From Streptococcus ferus DSM 20646 (GTDB lineage: Bacteria > Bacillota > Bacilli > Lactobacillales > Streptococcaceae), in the NCBI RefSeq assembly GCF_000372425.1, contig NZ_AQVD01000002.1, positions 188,307 through 252,306 on the forward strand: a stretch of DNA of 64,000 bases, in the 5' to 3' direction. Positions 10,733-19,029 of this stretch are shown here, in pieces. The notes beneath the pieces are model-generated. The model ran no database searches and was not told the DNA's origin. It was given only the letters and a program-made list of their open reading frames with translations. The translations under genes and the position numbers were made by a program. Numbering within the stretch: position 1 is the stretch's first letter; each line of letters starts with the position of its first letter.

Positions 10733-11722
10733 CTACCAAGCTGGTGTGACAACAGGTGCTTCAAGGGCATCAAGCCAAGCGTCATCTGCTACTTTCATGA
10801 GTGTTAAGGACAAACCGGCCATATCAAGAGAGGTCATATAATCGCCAATCTTTTTAAAGACAACTTCTACTCCCTTTTCTTTCAATAAATTAGCCACATC
10901 ATTGGCAAAAATATACTCTTCCATTAGCGGTGTTGAGCCCAGACCATTGATCAAAAGCGCGAATTTATCGCCTGCTTTGGAATCAAAAGCATCTAACAGT
11001 TTTGTTGTCAGCTCCTTGGCCAATTCTAAAGAAGGCTGCAGTTTTTCTTTCCGATAGCCCGGCTCTCCATGAATTCCAACACCGTATTCAAATTCATCTT
11101 CTGCAAGAACAAAGCCTGGCTTACCAACTTCAGGAACAGTTGCTCCTGACAAGGCAAGGCCAATTGTTTTAATATGAGGCACGAGGTTGTCTGCCAAAGA
11201 CTTGATTTCGTCCAGCGATTGACCCGCTTCTGCTGCATACCCTAAAATTTTATGGACTAAAATGGTACCAGCAACGCCACGTTGCCCCTGAGTATAGAGG
11301 CTGTTTTCAACAGCAATATCATCATCGACAACTACACTGGCCACATCAATGCCCTCCATTTCAGCCAGTTCTTGGGCCATTTCAAAGTTCATGACATCAC
11401 CAGAATAATTCTTAATGACCATAAAAACTCCTGCTCCTTCATCACTCGCTTTAATGGCTTCCAAGATTTGATCTGGGGTCGGTGAGGTAAAGACTGCTCC
11501 ACAAACCGCTGCAGACAGCATTCCCTGACCTACAAAACCCGCATGAGAAGGCTCGTGTCCAGATCCGCCCCCCGAAATAAGACCTACTTTCCCCTTCTTA
11601 TCGGCTTTTCTCACAATCACCTCTAGTCCATCCAGTCTCTCAACCAGATGATCGTGCATGTAGACGATACCATCAAGCATCTCATTAACAACATCCTTGG
11701 GCTGATTGATAATTTTTTTCAT
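10733..11722 (-). CDS. dhaK: Dihydroxyacetone kinase subunit DhaK
   Basis: DhaK binds dihydroxyacetone as a hemiaminal with a histidine and receives phosphate from DhaL. The 329-residue protein shows LISGGGSGHEPSHAGFVGQG near residues 48-67 and the substrate-binding His in GVGIHGEPG near 217. The start at 11722 (MKKIINQPKDVV) is supported by AAAGGAGG six bases upstream; a longer frame from 11782 would overlap the promoter. The operon has a TTGAAT/TATAAT promoter and a probable CcpA site. The pathway feeds dihydroxyacetone phosphate into glycolysis using PEP. Confidence 0.95.
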   Translation of the reverse strand: MKKIINQPKDVVNEMLDGIVYMHDHLVERLDGLEVIVRKADKKGKVGLISGGGSGHEPSHAGFVGQGMLSAAVCGAVFTSPTPDQILEAIKASDEGAGVFMVIKNYSGDVMNFEMAQELAEMEGIDVASVVVDDDIAVENSLYTQGQRGVAGTILVHKILGYAAEAGQSLDEIKSLADNLVPHIKTIGLALSGATVPEVGKPGFVLAEDEFEYGVGIHGEPGYRKEKLQPSLELAKELTTKLLDAFDSKAGDKFALLINGLGSTPLMEEYIFANDVANLLKEKGVEVVFKKIGDYMTSLDMAGLSLTLMKVADDAWLDALEAPVVTPAW

Positions 11723-11740
11723 TGTGGACCTCCTTTGTTT

Positions 11741-11754
11741 TGTATCCGCTTTCA
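11741..11754 (-). promoter_or_regulatory. Probable cre site (CcpA) of dhaKLM
   Basis: TGAAAGCGGATACA on the minus strand differs from the TGWAANCGNTNWCA consensus at one position. It abuts the -10 element (11754-11759), a position where CcpA would block transcription. Confidence 0.55.
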
Positions 11755-11782
11755 TTATATACTGAAAACTTTTGAAATTCAA
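11754..11782 (-). promoter_or_regulatory. dhaKLM promoter
   Basis: TTGAAT (11777-11782), 17-base spacer, TATAAT (11754-11759). Confidence 0.75.
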
Positions 11783-11798
11783 GTATTAGGTCATAAAG

Positions 11799-11829
11799 AA
11801 ACAGCCTCACATGAAACATGAGGCTGTTT
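11799..11829 (-). terminator. Terminator after tRNA-Arg
   Basis: AAACAGCCTCA / TGAGGCTGTTT, an 11-bp stem with a nine-base loop, located nine bases after the tRNA on the minus strand. Confidence 0.75.
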
Positions 11830-11837
11830 TCTCTCTA

Positions 11838-11909
11838 TATCCCCTGCCGGAATCGAACCAGCAACTACTCCTTAGGAGGGAGCTGTTATATCCATTTAAC
11901 TAAGGGGAC
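11838..11909 (-). tRNA. tRNA-Arg (anticodon CCT)
   Basis: A 72-nt gene. The acceptor stem pairs GTCCCCT with AGGGGAT, the anticodon stem is GCTCC/GGAGT and the loop CTCCTAA gives anticodon CCT, reading AGG. The T-arm GCTGGTTCGATTCCGGC is canonical. CCA is not encoded, as the following bases are TAG. It stands alone between rplS and dhaK. Confidence 0.93.
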
Positions 11910-12022
11910 AAAGCCTCTACTATTGTATCGCAGAGGAGACGGGATTGCAAGTCCGACTTTTGAACCTTCCTTCTCCTATTTCGTGCAAAAAAGGAACGTC
12001 ATTTAAAACGGATTATGATATC

Positions 12023-12049
12023 AAAAAAACTCCCTGAAGAGGGAGTTTT
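12023..12049 (-). terminator. Terminator after rplS
   Basis: AACTCCCT / AGGGAGTT hairpin followed by a T7 run on the minus strand. Confidence 0.85.
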
Positions 12050-12061
12050 CCGTAAGTTGTC

Positions 12062-12409
12062 TTAACGACGAACTTCCTTGATACGTGCCGCTTTACCTTG
12101 CAAGGCACGCAGGTAGTAAAGTTTCGCACGACGGACTTTACCGTAACGAACAACTTCAATTTTATCAACACGTGGTGTGTGGATTGGGAAAGTACGTTCA
12201 ACACCGATACCGCTTGACATTTTACGAACAGTATACATTTCTGAAATGCCTTGACCTTTACGTGAGATAACAACACCTTCAAAGATCTGGATACGTTCAC
12301 GGTTTCCTTCGACAACCTTAGCATGAACACGAACAGTGTCACCAGGACGGAATGCAGGAATGTCAGTACGAAGTTGACCTTCTGTCAAACTTTGGATTAA
12401 TGGATTCAT
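12062..12409 (-). CDS. rplS: 50S ribosomal protein L19
   Basis: bL19 lies at the interface of the two ribosomal subunits. The 115-residue protein begins [18 protein letters not shown] and ends [10 protein letters not shown], the normal full length. A longer frame opening at 12436 is rejected because GGAG lies eight bases before the ATG at 12409. It is a single-gene unit with its own promoter, a structured leader and a terminator, which fits autogenous control by L19. Confidence 0.97.
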   Translation of the reverse strand: MNPLIQSLTEGQLRTDIPAFRPGDTVRVHAKVVEGNRERIQIFEGVVISRKGQGISEMYTVRKMSSGIGVERTFPIHTPRVDKIEVVRYGKVRRAKLYYLRALQGKAARIKEVRR

Positions 12410-12428
12410 TTTTATTCTCCTTCTCTTA

Positions 12429-12460
12429 CTAATCATAGGTGCTTTGTCCCAGCGGATTAG
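12429..12460 (-). ncRNA. Candidate L19 (rplS) leader hairpin
   Basis: CTAATC and GATTAG arms close a 20-base loop 19 bases upstream of the rplS start. The 5' leader is about 75 nt from the promoter. Firmicute rplS genes are known to carry an L19-binding leader; assignment here rests on position and the hairpin only. Confidence 0.5.
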
Positions 12461-12493
12461 CCGTTTTATATGTGTCCATTACACACAAATTAC

Positions 12494-12522
12494 ATTTTAT
12501 CAAAAATTCTCGATTCTGTAAA
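12494..12522 (-). promoter_or_regulatory. rplS promoter
   Basis: TTTACA (12517-12522), 17-base spacer, TAAAAT (12494-12499) with a TGA extended -10. Confidence 0.7.
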
Positions 12523-12527
12523 GACGA

Positions 12528-13751
12528 TTATTTGATATCACTTATTTTTTGCAGGCTATAAATACTAGTGTCTTTTTTAATCAAAAAGGCAAAACAAACC
12601 ACAATAAAGATATAAGGTGTGTTTTCAAATCCAAAAGTCTCTCCGCAAATAAAGATAGGGGCTAAAAAAGTACCGGTGGCACTGCCAAAAACACCACAGA
12701 ATCCCAAGGCTGCTACAAATTCCAAAGGCAGACCGATCAGAGGCGCCAAAACACTTCCCAGCGTGGCTCCAATAGTAAAGAGCGGTGTTACCTCTCCTCC
12801 CTGAAAACCGGCAGCTAGTGTTAAAACTGTCAACAGAAGTTTTAAAAGCCAATCAAAAGGATAGACTGCCTCTCCTGAGAAACTAGCAGCTACTAAGTTG
12901 GTGCCTAGGCCCGAATAACGCCCCAAACCACAAATCAATAAGAGACTGCTCAGTAGCAAGGACAGGATGAAGATACGCTGATAAGGATCCTTAAACGTTT
13001 TCAGCAGTTTCAATTTCGTTTGTCGCAAGAGAAAGGCAAAAAGGGTCCCCGCAAAACCAAAACACAAGCCTAGAATAGCCAGCTTCAGAAACAGTACCCC
13101 ATCAAGCGTGAAATCAAACTGAACTGCATGACTAAACTTTTCAAGTCCCAAAAGATGCGAGGTGGTACTGGCTGTAAAGGCTGCAATACAGGTGGGTAAA
13201 ATCGCCCACAGGTCCAAATGACCGATAATCAGCACCTCCATAGCAAACATGATTGCTGCTATCGGAGTCTGAAAAAGACCGGCAAAACCGGCAGCCATAC
13301 CCATGATGAGGAAAGTCCGAGAGGTTCTTGGCGATTTAATGGAATGAAAGAAGGGCGAAAAAGCATGAGAAATAGTAGCACCCAACTGAACAGCCACTCC
13401 CTCTCGCCCAGCACTTCCGCCAAAAAGGTGGGTAATCCAAGTTGCCAGCATTACCAATGGAACGAGGCGTTTAGGAATCTCCCTTTCTTTTTTATCCGCT
13501 ACTTCAAAAACTAAATTGATTCCTTTGCCACTGGTTCCACCAAAATGGTCGTAAAGAAAAACAATCAAAAGACCGCCTAGTGCAAGAAAAGGCGTCAGGT
13601 ATAAGGGATGAGCTTCACGAATAGCTGAAATGGCTGATAAGACCTGACCAAAAACAGCGTCAACTGTTCCAATCAAGATTCCAATCAAAAAAGCTGCGAG
13701 CGTAATAAAAGCAAGGTATACCAGCCTCTGAGTATCAATCCTGTTTTTCAT
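12528..13751 (-). CDS. ClC-family chloride channel or proton/halide antiporter
   Basis: A 407-residue integral membrane protein with about ten to twelve hydrophobic helices. The ClC gating-glutamate motif is present as GSAGREGVAVQLG near residue 114. The usual first selectivity motif GSGIP is altered to GTSGKGINLVFE. The family includes chloride channels, Cl/H antiporters and fluoride exporters, and bacterial fluoride-type ClCs are also about 400 residues, so the ion cannot be named. Its ATG overlaps the stop codon of the chorismate mutase gene by four bases. Confidence 0.85.
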   Translation of the reverse strand: MKNRIDTQRLVYLAFITLAAFLIGILIGTVDAVFGQVLSAISAIREAHPLYLTPFLALGGLLIVFLYDHFGGTSGKGINLVFEVADKKEREIPKRLVPLVMLATWITHLFGGSAGREGVAVQLGATISHAFSPFFHSIKSPRTSRTFLIMGMAAGFAGLFQTPIAAIMFAMEVLIIGHLDLWAILPTCIAAFTASTTSHLLGLEKFSHAVQFDFTLDGVLFLKLAILGLCFGFAGTLFAFLLRQTKLKLLKTFKDPYQRIFILSLLLSSLLLICGLGRYSGLGTNLVAASFSGEAVYPFDWLLKLLLTVLTLAAGFQGGEVTPLFTIGATLGSVLAPLIGLPLEFVAALGFCGVFGSATGTFLAPIFICGETFGFENTPYIFIVVCFAFLIKKDTSIYSLQKISDIK

Positions 13752-14023
13752 TGTTCTTCTGCTAACTTCCGAACTTGATAAACCCTTGACTCTTGTAAGA
13801 TTGCTGAGTAGGTCGCTAGTATGGTGTCTTTAAAATCTGGCTGGCTGACTAGCGAAGCTACCTTAGCCAGCAGCTCTTCCTCACGCTTGGAGTCCAAAAT
13901 TGCTTTGCCTGTCTGTTTTTTATAAGCCGCAACTTGACTGACTAGGGCCATCCGTCTTTCTAACAGAGCCACTAACTGCCCATCCAAAGCATCAATGTCA
14001 TCACGTATCTGTTCTAGGTTCAT
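13748..14023 (-). CDS. Chorismate mutase, AroQ class
   Basis: A 91-residue all-helical monofunctional chorismate mutase converting chorismate to prephenate for phenylalanine and tyrosine synthesis. MNLEQIRDDIDALDGQLVALLERRMALV matches the first helix of the AroQ fold, with the catalytic Arg-rich stretch and KREEELL following. It is translationally coupled to the ClC gene, a pairing I have seen in streptococci without a known functional link. A TGATATAAT element lies about 17 bases upstream of GGAGG. Confidence 0.9.
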   Translation of the reverse strand: MNLEQIRDDIDALDGQLVALLERRMALVSQVAAYKKQTGKAILDSKREEELLAKVASLVSQPDFKDTILATYSAILQESRVYQVRKLAEEQ

Positions 14024-14051
14024 AGCTCCTCCTTTTCAGCCATTATATCAA

Positions 14052-14075
14052 AAAAAAGAGCCGCTTTCTAGGCTC
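14052..14075 (-). terminator. Terminator after the VTT-domain gene
   Basis: Short GAGCC/GGCTC hairpin followed by a T8 run on the minus strand. The T-run merges into the -10 (TGATATAAT) of the chorismate mutase gene. Confidence 0.6.
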
Positions 14076-14095
14076 CTTTGGGAAAGGTATCCTCC

Positions 14096-14794
14096 TCAGG
14101 GACGATTTTGGGCTGACTCTTTCTTCCGTTTGTCCCAACTGTAATAAAGACCCACCAAGACCAGCAGCAGGAAAATCAGGATTAAGAAATGATGCCAATT
14201 GCCCTTAAAAATAGCATCGCCGCCGAAGGCATAAACAAAGCTTGAAGGAAGCACTCCTAAGATGACACAGATGAGCCACTTGGACCAAGGGATTTTCATC
14301 TCCAACGCTGAATAATTGGCTAAAAACGCAGGAATAAAAGGAATCATATAGGCCAGCGTCAAACCCACATAAGGATTTTTCAGTTGGGATAATTTAGCCA
14401 TTCGCTGATTGGTCTTATGATCTTTCTCATGCAGGTGCACATGAGCCAGTAATTGACTTAACAGAACATTCCCAAAGACAGCTCCCAAAAGGTTCATCAA
14501 AAACCCCAACCAAGACCCAAAAACCAGGCCATTAAAAAAGGCTAGGATGGAACTGGATAAGAAAGGAATAGCTGTTGCCAACGATGTTAGGAAGGTTAAA
14601 ACGACGAAATTTAAGAAGCTTCTTGTCCGAAAATGCTTTTCGATGCTGGTAATGGTTTGCTTAGGGTTCAGCAAGTCATTAATCTGAGGCCAATAACGAA
14701 AAATTAAGAAAACAAGATAACTTGTTATAATGACCAGACCAAAAAGCAATAAAGTTCTGACGACATCTTTGTAGTTTAACTCAATTTTTGTCAT
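14096..14794 (-). CDS. TVP38/TMEM64 (VTT domain) membrane protein
   Basis: A 232-residue polytopic membrane protein of the DedA/VTT superfamily. Five or six hydrophobic stretches are visible, the first at residues 12-33. The family signature region holds LLGAVFGNVLLSQLLAH and PYVGLTLAYMIPFIPAFLANY, with conserved Pro and Gly residues of the re-entrant loops. DedA-type proteins are implicated in undecaprenyl phosphate or lipid flipping; the role of this subfamily is not established. It appears monocistronic with terminators on both sides. Confidence 0.8.
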   Translation of the reverse strand: MTKIELNYKDVVRTLLLFGLVIITSYLVFLIFRYWPQINDLLNPKQTITSIEKHFRTRSFLNFVVLTFLTSLATAIPFLSSSILAFFNGLVFGSWLGFLMNLLGAVFGNVLLSQLLAHVHLHEKDHKTNQRMAKLSQLKNPYVGLTLAYMIPFIPAFLANYSALEMKIPWSKWLICVILGVLPSSFVYAFGGDAIFKGNWHHFLILIFLLLVLVGLYYSWDKRKKESAQNRP

Positions 14795-14817
14795 ACCCTG
14801 CCACTTTCCATGAAAGA

Positions 14818-14844
14818 AAAGACAAGCTTGAAAAACTTGTCTTT
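14818..14844 (-). terminator. Terminator after the flavodoxin gene
   Basis: AAGACAAG / CTTGTCTT hairpin with T-rich flank on the minus strand. Confidence 0.7.
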
Positions 14845-14859
14845 GATTATAAATGTTGC

Positions 14860-15303
14860 TTATCCAACCTTTGCGGCCACTTCTTCTGCGAACCGTTCAA
14901 GATTGGCAATATCCTCATCCTCAGCGGATAAATCAACTTTGACCGAATCAGCACCCTTCTGAGCACCTGTACCGGCAAAGGCAAGTTCAAAATCATCAAC
15001 GGCCTTACAAAAATAATCATAGAAGGTATCGCCTGACCCTACAACGCCGTATACTTTACCAGATAAATCCAAGTCCTGTAAATCCTCATAAAAATCAACG
15101 ATTTCATCAGGCAGGTCACCATCTCCGTACGTATAGCTGGCAACAATGGCGATGTCCACATCCTGAAATTCATCGGCATCAACAGTTGTACACTCATCTA
15201 CCTCAACGGTGTGCCCCAAATCTTCCAACTTTTTGGCAACGATATCAGCAAGTTCCTCGGTATTTCCCGTCATACTGGCATAAACGATTTTAGCTAAAGC
15301 CAT
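14860..15303 (-). CDS. Flavodoxin
   Basis: A 147-residue FMN-binding electron carrier. The phosphate-binding loop SMTGNTEELAD (residues 10-20), the isoalloxazine-contacting YTYGDGDLPDE near 60 and the GSGDTFYDYFCKAVD region near 90 are all clear. It is highly acidic and cytoplasmic. The start at 15303 (MALAKIVY) is set by GGAGG five bases upstream rather than the in-frame ATG at 15315. TGTTATAAT lies about 30 bases upstream. In streptococci flavodoxin serves acyl-lipid or radical SAM enzymes; nothing here fixes the partner. Confidence 0.95.
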   Translation of the reverse strand: MALAKIVYASMTGNTEELADIVAKKLEDLGHTVEVDECTTVDADEFQDVDIAIVASYTYGDGDLPDEIVDFYEDLQDLDLSGKVYGVVGSGDTFYDYFCKAVDDFELAFAGTGAQKGADSVKVDLSAEDEDIANLERFAEEVAAKVG

Positions 15304-15363
15304 GATGTCCTCCAAAGTAATAATAGTATGATTATAACACAGTTTTAGGACTTTTAAAATACC

Positions 15364-16383
15364 TTAGTTGAGATAGGGGGCATAAACAGCCTCTAGCTTT
15401 TCAAGCAATTCTGCCTTTTCAGAACCTGACGTAAAAGAAGCTTGCAGAGCATTTTGATTGAAGCGGTAAAAGTCCGCTATGCTCGTCCCAAAAAAGTCCG
15501 AAAACAATTGATATTCTCTCGTCAGATTGGTATTAGAGACGGTACGGTTGTCTGTATTAATGGTGATCCTAGCACCGGCAGCATACAGTTCTTGATAGGG
15601 AAACTCTGCCAGTGTTCTGGCTGCCTTGGTCTGCAAATTGCTGCTTAAACAGAGCTCTGCAGTTGCTCCTTTTTCTACGAATTCCGCCAAAATATCAGGA
15701 TGGTTCTGAATAGCTGTTACATGCCCCAAGCGCTTAATTCCAAACGCAAGAGCTTGCGCAATATGGCTAGCACAACCACATTCACCGACATGAAAGGTCA
15801 TGAGATGCTTCATGTTTTGTGTATAGCGGATAAGATCTGTTAGATCTTCTGGCGGAAAATCATGCTCATTGCCGGCAAAGTCAAAACCAGCATAGTCCAG
15901 TCCTTCTGCAGCACTAATCTGTTTAAAAATATCTTTTGTCAGCTGCTGAGACGACTGCCTCATACCGCAGATCAAGGCCTTAGCGACAATACCAAAGTCA
16001 ACCTGAGCCTGCCTCAAGCCCTCTTCTACCGCCTCCACCGTCTGAACAGCCGTCAAACCTTTGTCCATAGACAGCTCAGGTGCAAATCGAATTTCAATAT
16101 AAATGACATTTTCAGCAGCAGCCTGTTTGGCCACATCATAGGCAGCCAAACGAAGAGCCTCCTTGGTCTGCAAAAGAGGACGAATAAAGTCAAAGGTCTT
16201 TAAATAGTCAAGTAAACTTTCAGAGTTTTCAGGAGCCGTCACCAATTTTGAAAGTTCACTATCCGACTCAGGCAGCGCTATATCTGCCATTCTAGCTAAT
16301 TCTCGAATAGCCTCAAATGATAAAGAATCATCCAAATGACAGTGCAGCTCTGCTTTTGCTAATTGATGCAGGTGATTTCCCAT
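15364..16383 (-). CDS. add: Adenosine deaminase
   Basis: A 339-residue metal-dependent amidohydrolase that deaminates adenosine to inosine. The HxH metal ligands are in [10 protein letters not shown] (residues 12-21), further ligands in FHVGECG and [13 protein letters not shown], and the metal Asp in [14 protein letters not shown]. The usual DD pair is DN here, which is common in Gram-positive members. No secretion signal is seen. It is a single gene, divergent from the GST. A related adenine deaminase activity cannot be excluded from motifs alone. Confidence 0.88.
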   Translation of the reverse strand: MGNHLHQLAKAELHCHLDDSLSFEAIRELARMADIALPESDSELSKLVTAPENSESLLDYLKTFDFIRPLLQTKEALRLAAYDVAKQAAAENVIYIEIRFAPELSMDKGLTAVQTVEAVEEGLRQAQVDFGIVAKALICGMRQSSQQLTKDIFKQISAAEGLDYAGFDFAGNEHDFPPEDLTDLIRYTQNMKHLMTFHVGECGCASHIAQALAFGIKRLGHVTAIQNHPDILAEFVEKGATAELCLSSNLQTKAARTLAEFPYQELYAAGARITINTDNRTVSNTNLTREYQLFSDFFGTSIADFYRFNQNALQASFTSGSEKAELLEKLEAVYAPYLN

Positions 16384-16492
16384 TGTATAACTCCCATTTC
16401 TATATTGCTATCTATCATAACATATTTCAGTTGCTTTTCTCATTCTTCTGTGCTATATTTTGAAAATATCTCAGCATCTGAAAGGAGAAATT

Positions 16493-17284
16493 ATGTCTCA
16501 TTATATCCCGCCAAAAGTTTGGTCTGATGAGGAAAGTAATCAAGGAAAATTTTCTGGCATCAACCGTCCGACTGCTGGCAGCCGTTTTGACCAAAAACTA
16601 CCTCAAGGTGACAAGCCACTGCAGGTTTATTCTTTAGGCACACCTAATGGTATTAAAGTAACTATTATGCTGGAAGAACTGCGCGAGCTTGGTATCAAAG
16701 AAGCGGATTATGACCTCTTCAAAATTTCCATCATGGAGGGCGACCAATTTGGTTCTGATTTCGTTGCCATCAACCCCAACTCTAAAATTCCAGCTCTTTT
16801 GGATAAGTCTCAGGAACCGAGCATCCGTGTCTTTGAATCTGGCTCTATTTTGCTTTATTTAGCTGATAAATTTGAACACTTCATCCCTAAAGACTGGGCG
16901 CAAAGAACAGAAGTTCTTAATTGGCTCTTTTGGCAAATGGGAGCTGCTCCCTTTGTCGGTGGTGGTTTCGGTCATTTTTTCAACTATGCTCCTGAAAAAT
17001 TAGAATATCCCATCAATCGTTTTACGATGGAAACCAAGCGTCAATTAGACTTATTGGATAAGGAATTAGCTAATAAGTCCTACATTGCCGGAGAAGACTA
17101 TACCATCGCTGATATAGCTGTCTGGGCTTGGTATGGACGTTTAGCACAGGATGCCCTATATGAGGGAGCCTATGAATTTCTCGCTTTAGACACCTATCAG
17201 CACTTACTAGACTGGACGCAAAGAATTGCTCAGCGTCCTGCTGTTAAGCGGGCTTTGAAAGCTGATTATAAAACCATCACATAA
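16493..17284 (+). CDS. YghU-like glutathione S-transferase family disulfide-bond oxidoreductase
   Basis: A 263-residue cytosolic GST of the nu class. An N-terminal extension leads into the thioredoxin-like domain (PLQVYSLGTPNGIKVTIMLEEL, residues 52-73), with SKIPALLD and ESGSILLYLADK forming the glutathione site, and then the helical GST C-domain. YghU-type enzymes bind two glutathiones and reduce disulfides. The start at 16493 has AAGGAG eight bases upstream; the frame open from 16460 lacks a site. Divergent from add and followed by a terminator. Confidence 0.88.
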   Translation: MSHYIPPKVWSDEESNQGKFSGINRPTAGSRFDQKLPQGDKPLQVYSLGTPNGIKVTIMLEELRELGIKEADYDLFKISIMEGDQFGSDFVAINPNSKIPALLDKSQEPSIRVFESGSILLYLADKFEHFIPKDWAQRTEVLNWLFWQMGAAPFVGGGFGHFFNYAPEKLEYPINRFTMETKRQLDLLDKELANKSYIAGEDYTIADIAVWAWYGRLAQDALYEGAYEFLALDTYQHLLDWTQRIAQRPAVKRALKADYKTIT

Positions 17285-17321
17285 GGCAAACCCAATCCTG
17301 TTTGAGGACGGGGTTTTTCAT
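17285..17321 (+). terminator. Terminator after the GST gene
   Basis: Interrupted hairpin AAACCC-CCT / AGG-GGGTTT followed by a T-rich run on the plus strand. Confidence 0.65.
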
Positions 17322-17347
17322 GCTATAATAGTGTCATGGGGATTTTT

Positions 17348-17506
17348 ATGTGGAAACTAAAAACATTTCCAAACCAGCCTATTTGGGTTCAGACTCAGGC
17401 ATATCTAAAATCTTTTTATGCCTCCTTTGGTTTCCAGCTTACCTCTCAAGAATATTTATATTTAGAAGACGGTATTCCTCATATTGACATGAAATTAAAA
17501 AAGTAA
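17348..17506 (+). pseudogene. ElaA-type GNAT acetyltransferase remnant with an internal deletion
   Basis: A 52-codon frame with its own extended -10 (TGCTATAAT, 17320-17328) and a GGGG site before the ATG. The first residues, MWKLKTF, look like an ElaA N-terminus. The remainder (AYLKSFYASFGFQ, then LEDGIPHIDMKLKK) matches the C-terminal end of the ElaA acetyltransferase family. ElaA proteins are about 140-150 residues, so roughly 90-100 central residues including the acetyl-CoA site are gone. I read this as an internal in-frame deletion rather than a real small protein. It lies directly before the phosphodiesterase gene. Confidence 0.65.
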
Positions 17507-17525
17507 AATGACTACGGGACAAAAC

Positions 17526-18458
17526 ATGACCATATTCGAACACATTCTAGAAAAAATTAAGGAATATGATACTATCATTATTCACCGCCATATGAAACCA
17601 GATCCTGATGCACTAGGAAGTCAGGCCGGTCTAAAAGAAATTATTTTAGCCAATTTTCCGGACAAGAAAGTCTTAGCGACTGGTTTTGATGAACCAAGTC
17701 TTGCCTGGCTGACCCAGATGGATTCCGTTCAGGATGAGGATTATCAAAGTGCTCTTGTTATTATTGTTGACACTGCCAATCGGCCTCGGATTGATGACAA
17801 ACGTTATGGCCAAGGAGCATTTCAGATTAAGATTGATCACCATCCAGATGAGGACCAATATGGTGATATTTCTCTCGTTGATACAAGTGCTTCAAGTGCC
17901 AGTGAAATCATTGCTGATTTTGCCTTGTCACATCAGCTCAAACTCTCTGATTCAGCTGCACGTCTTCTCTATGCCGGCATTGTGGGAGATACCGGACGCT
18001 TTCTCTACCCTGCCACAAGCGCCAAAACCTTAGCAATCGCCAGTGAACTTCGGAAATATGACTTTGACTTTGCGACTATGGTTCGGCAGATGGACTCGTT
18101 TCCCTATAAAGTGGCTAAATTGCAGGCTTATGTCTTTGACCATCTTGAAATTGATGCACATGGAGCAGCGCGTGTCACCCTTACACAGGATCTGATGAAA
18201 AAATATGAACTAACCGATGCAGAAACATCCGCCATTGTCGGAAGTCCGGGGAAAATCGACAGTGTGGAAGCCTGGGGCATTTTTGTGGAACAGCCCGACG
18301 GTCATTATCGCGTCCGGCTGCGCAGCAAGCGCGTCTTTATCAATGAAATTGCCAAAAACCACCATGGCGGCGGACATCCTCTGGCCAGCGGTGCGAACTC
18401 TTATTCTCTCGACGAGAATGAAGACATTTACAAGGAATTGCAGGAAGCACTCATTTAA
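17526..18458 (+). CDS. nrnA: DHH-family bifunctional oligoribonuclease/pAp phosphatase (NrnA/Pde2-like)
   Basis: A 310-residue DHH-DHHA1 phosphoesterase. The metal ligands appear in IIIHRHMKPDPDALGSQ (residues 20-36), VDTANRPR and KIDHHPDE, and the DHHA1 substrate motif HHGGGHPLASG is near the C-terminus. Family members degrade nanoRNA, pAp or the c-di-AMP product pApA. There is no membrane segment, so it is the soluble Pde2/NrnA type rather than GdpP. The start at 17526 has CGGGA six bases upstream; the ATG at 17508 overlaps the ElaA remnant stop and lacks a site. Confidence 0.9.
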   Translation: MTIFEHILEKIKEYDTIIIHRHMKPDPDALGSQAGLKEIILANFPDKKVLATGFDEPSLAWLTQMDSVQDEDYQSALVIIVDTANRPRIDDKRYGQGAFQIKIDHHPDEDQYGDISLVDTSASSASEIIADFALSHQLKLSDSAARLLYAGIVGDTGRFLYPATSAKTLAIASELRKYDFDFATMVRQMDSFPYKVAKLQAYVFDHLEIDAHGAARVTLTQDLMKKYELTDAETSAIVGSPGKIDSVEAWGIFVEQPDGHYRVRLRSKRVFINEIAKNHHGGGHPLASGANSYSLDENEDIYKELQEALI

Positions 18459-18464
18459 AGAAAC

Positions 18465-18496
18465 AAACAGGCGGTTGTCAGCAACCGCCTGTTCTT
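18465..18496. terminator. Bidirectional terminator between nrnA and the GNAT gene
   Basis: AACAGGCGGTTG-TCAG-CAACCGCCTGTT, a 12-bp perfect stem with a four-base loop. It overlaps the 3' end of the convergent GNAT gene. Confidence 0.85.
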
Positions 18497-19029
18497 AATT
18501 GGCGATAGTCTTCTTCTAAGATCGCCATCAAGATTAGGTCGGCATAATTTTCTCCGTCTAAGATGGCGTGACGCAGGCGTCCTTCCTCTTTAAAGCCTAC
18601 TTTTCTATACATGGCCTGTGCAGCTTGATTGTAAGAGAAAACCTCAAGTGACAGACGGTGAAGGTTTAGTTCTTGGAAAGCGAAATCCAGCGCAAAATTG
18701 GTCGCCCAGCTTCCTATGCCGCGATGGCGATAGGCTTTTGAAAATAAGAGAATCCTAAAATTAGCCTGCCTTACTTCTTGGTCGATCTCGTTGATGACCA
18801 CCTCCCCGATGATACGCCCTTGGGGATTCAAGATAGCAAAATCAAAGCGGCTTCTGTCCTGACTAATCTTATTCAGATAAGCTCTGATCTCCTCCTTTGA
18901 AAAATCGGCAGTCCCTCCAGTAAAATAAACAACAGCTGGATCTAAAGGATGAAAACCTTCTTCATAATACATTTCTAAATCGTCCGCCTTTAACGGACGG
19001 ATGGCAAAACCATCTTTTCTTGTAAACAT
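18478..19029 (-). CDS. GNAT-family N-acetyltransferase (RimJ/SpeG-like)
   Basis: A 183-residue acetyltransferase. The acetyl-CoA loop is AYRHRGIGSWATNFALDFAF near residues 97-116 and the C-terminal FSYNQAAQAMYRKVGFKEEGRLRHAI block is typical of the RimJ/RimL/SpeG branch. Substrate unknown; protein N-termini, polyamines and drugs are all substrates of this branch. GAGG lies nine bases before the ATG. The nearest -10 candidate is about 270 bases upstream, implying a long structured leader (19030-19295). Confidence 0.85.
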   Translation of the reverse strand: MFTRKDGFAIRPLKADDLEMYYEEGFHPLDPAVVYFTGGTADFSKEEIRAYLNKISQDRSRFDFAILNPQGRIIGEVVINEIDQEVRQANFRILLFSKAYRHRGIGSWATNFALDFAFQELNLHRLSLEVFSYNQAAQAMYRKVGFKEEGRLRHAILDGENYADLILMAILEEDYRQLRTGGC

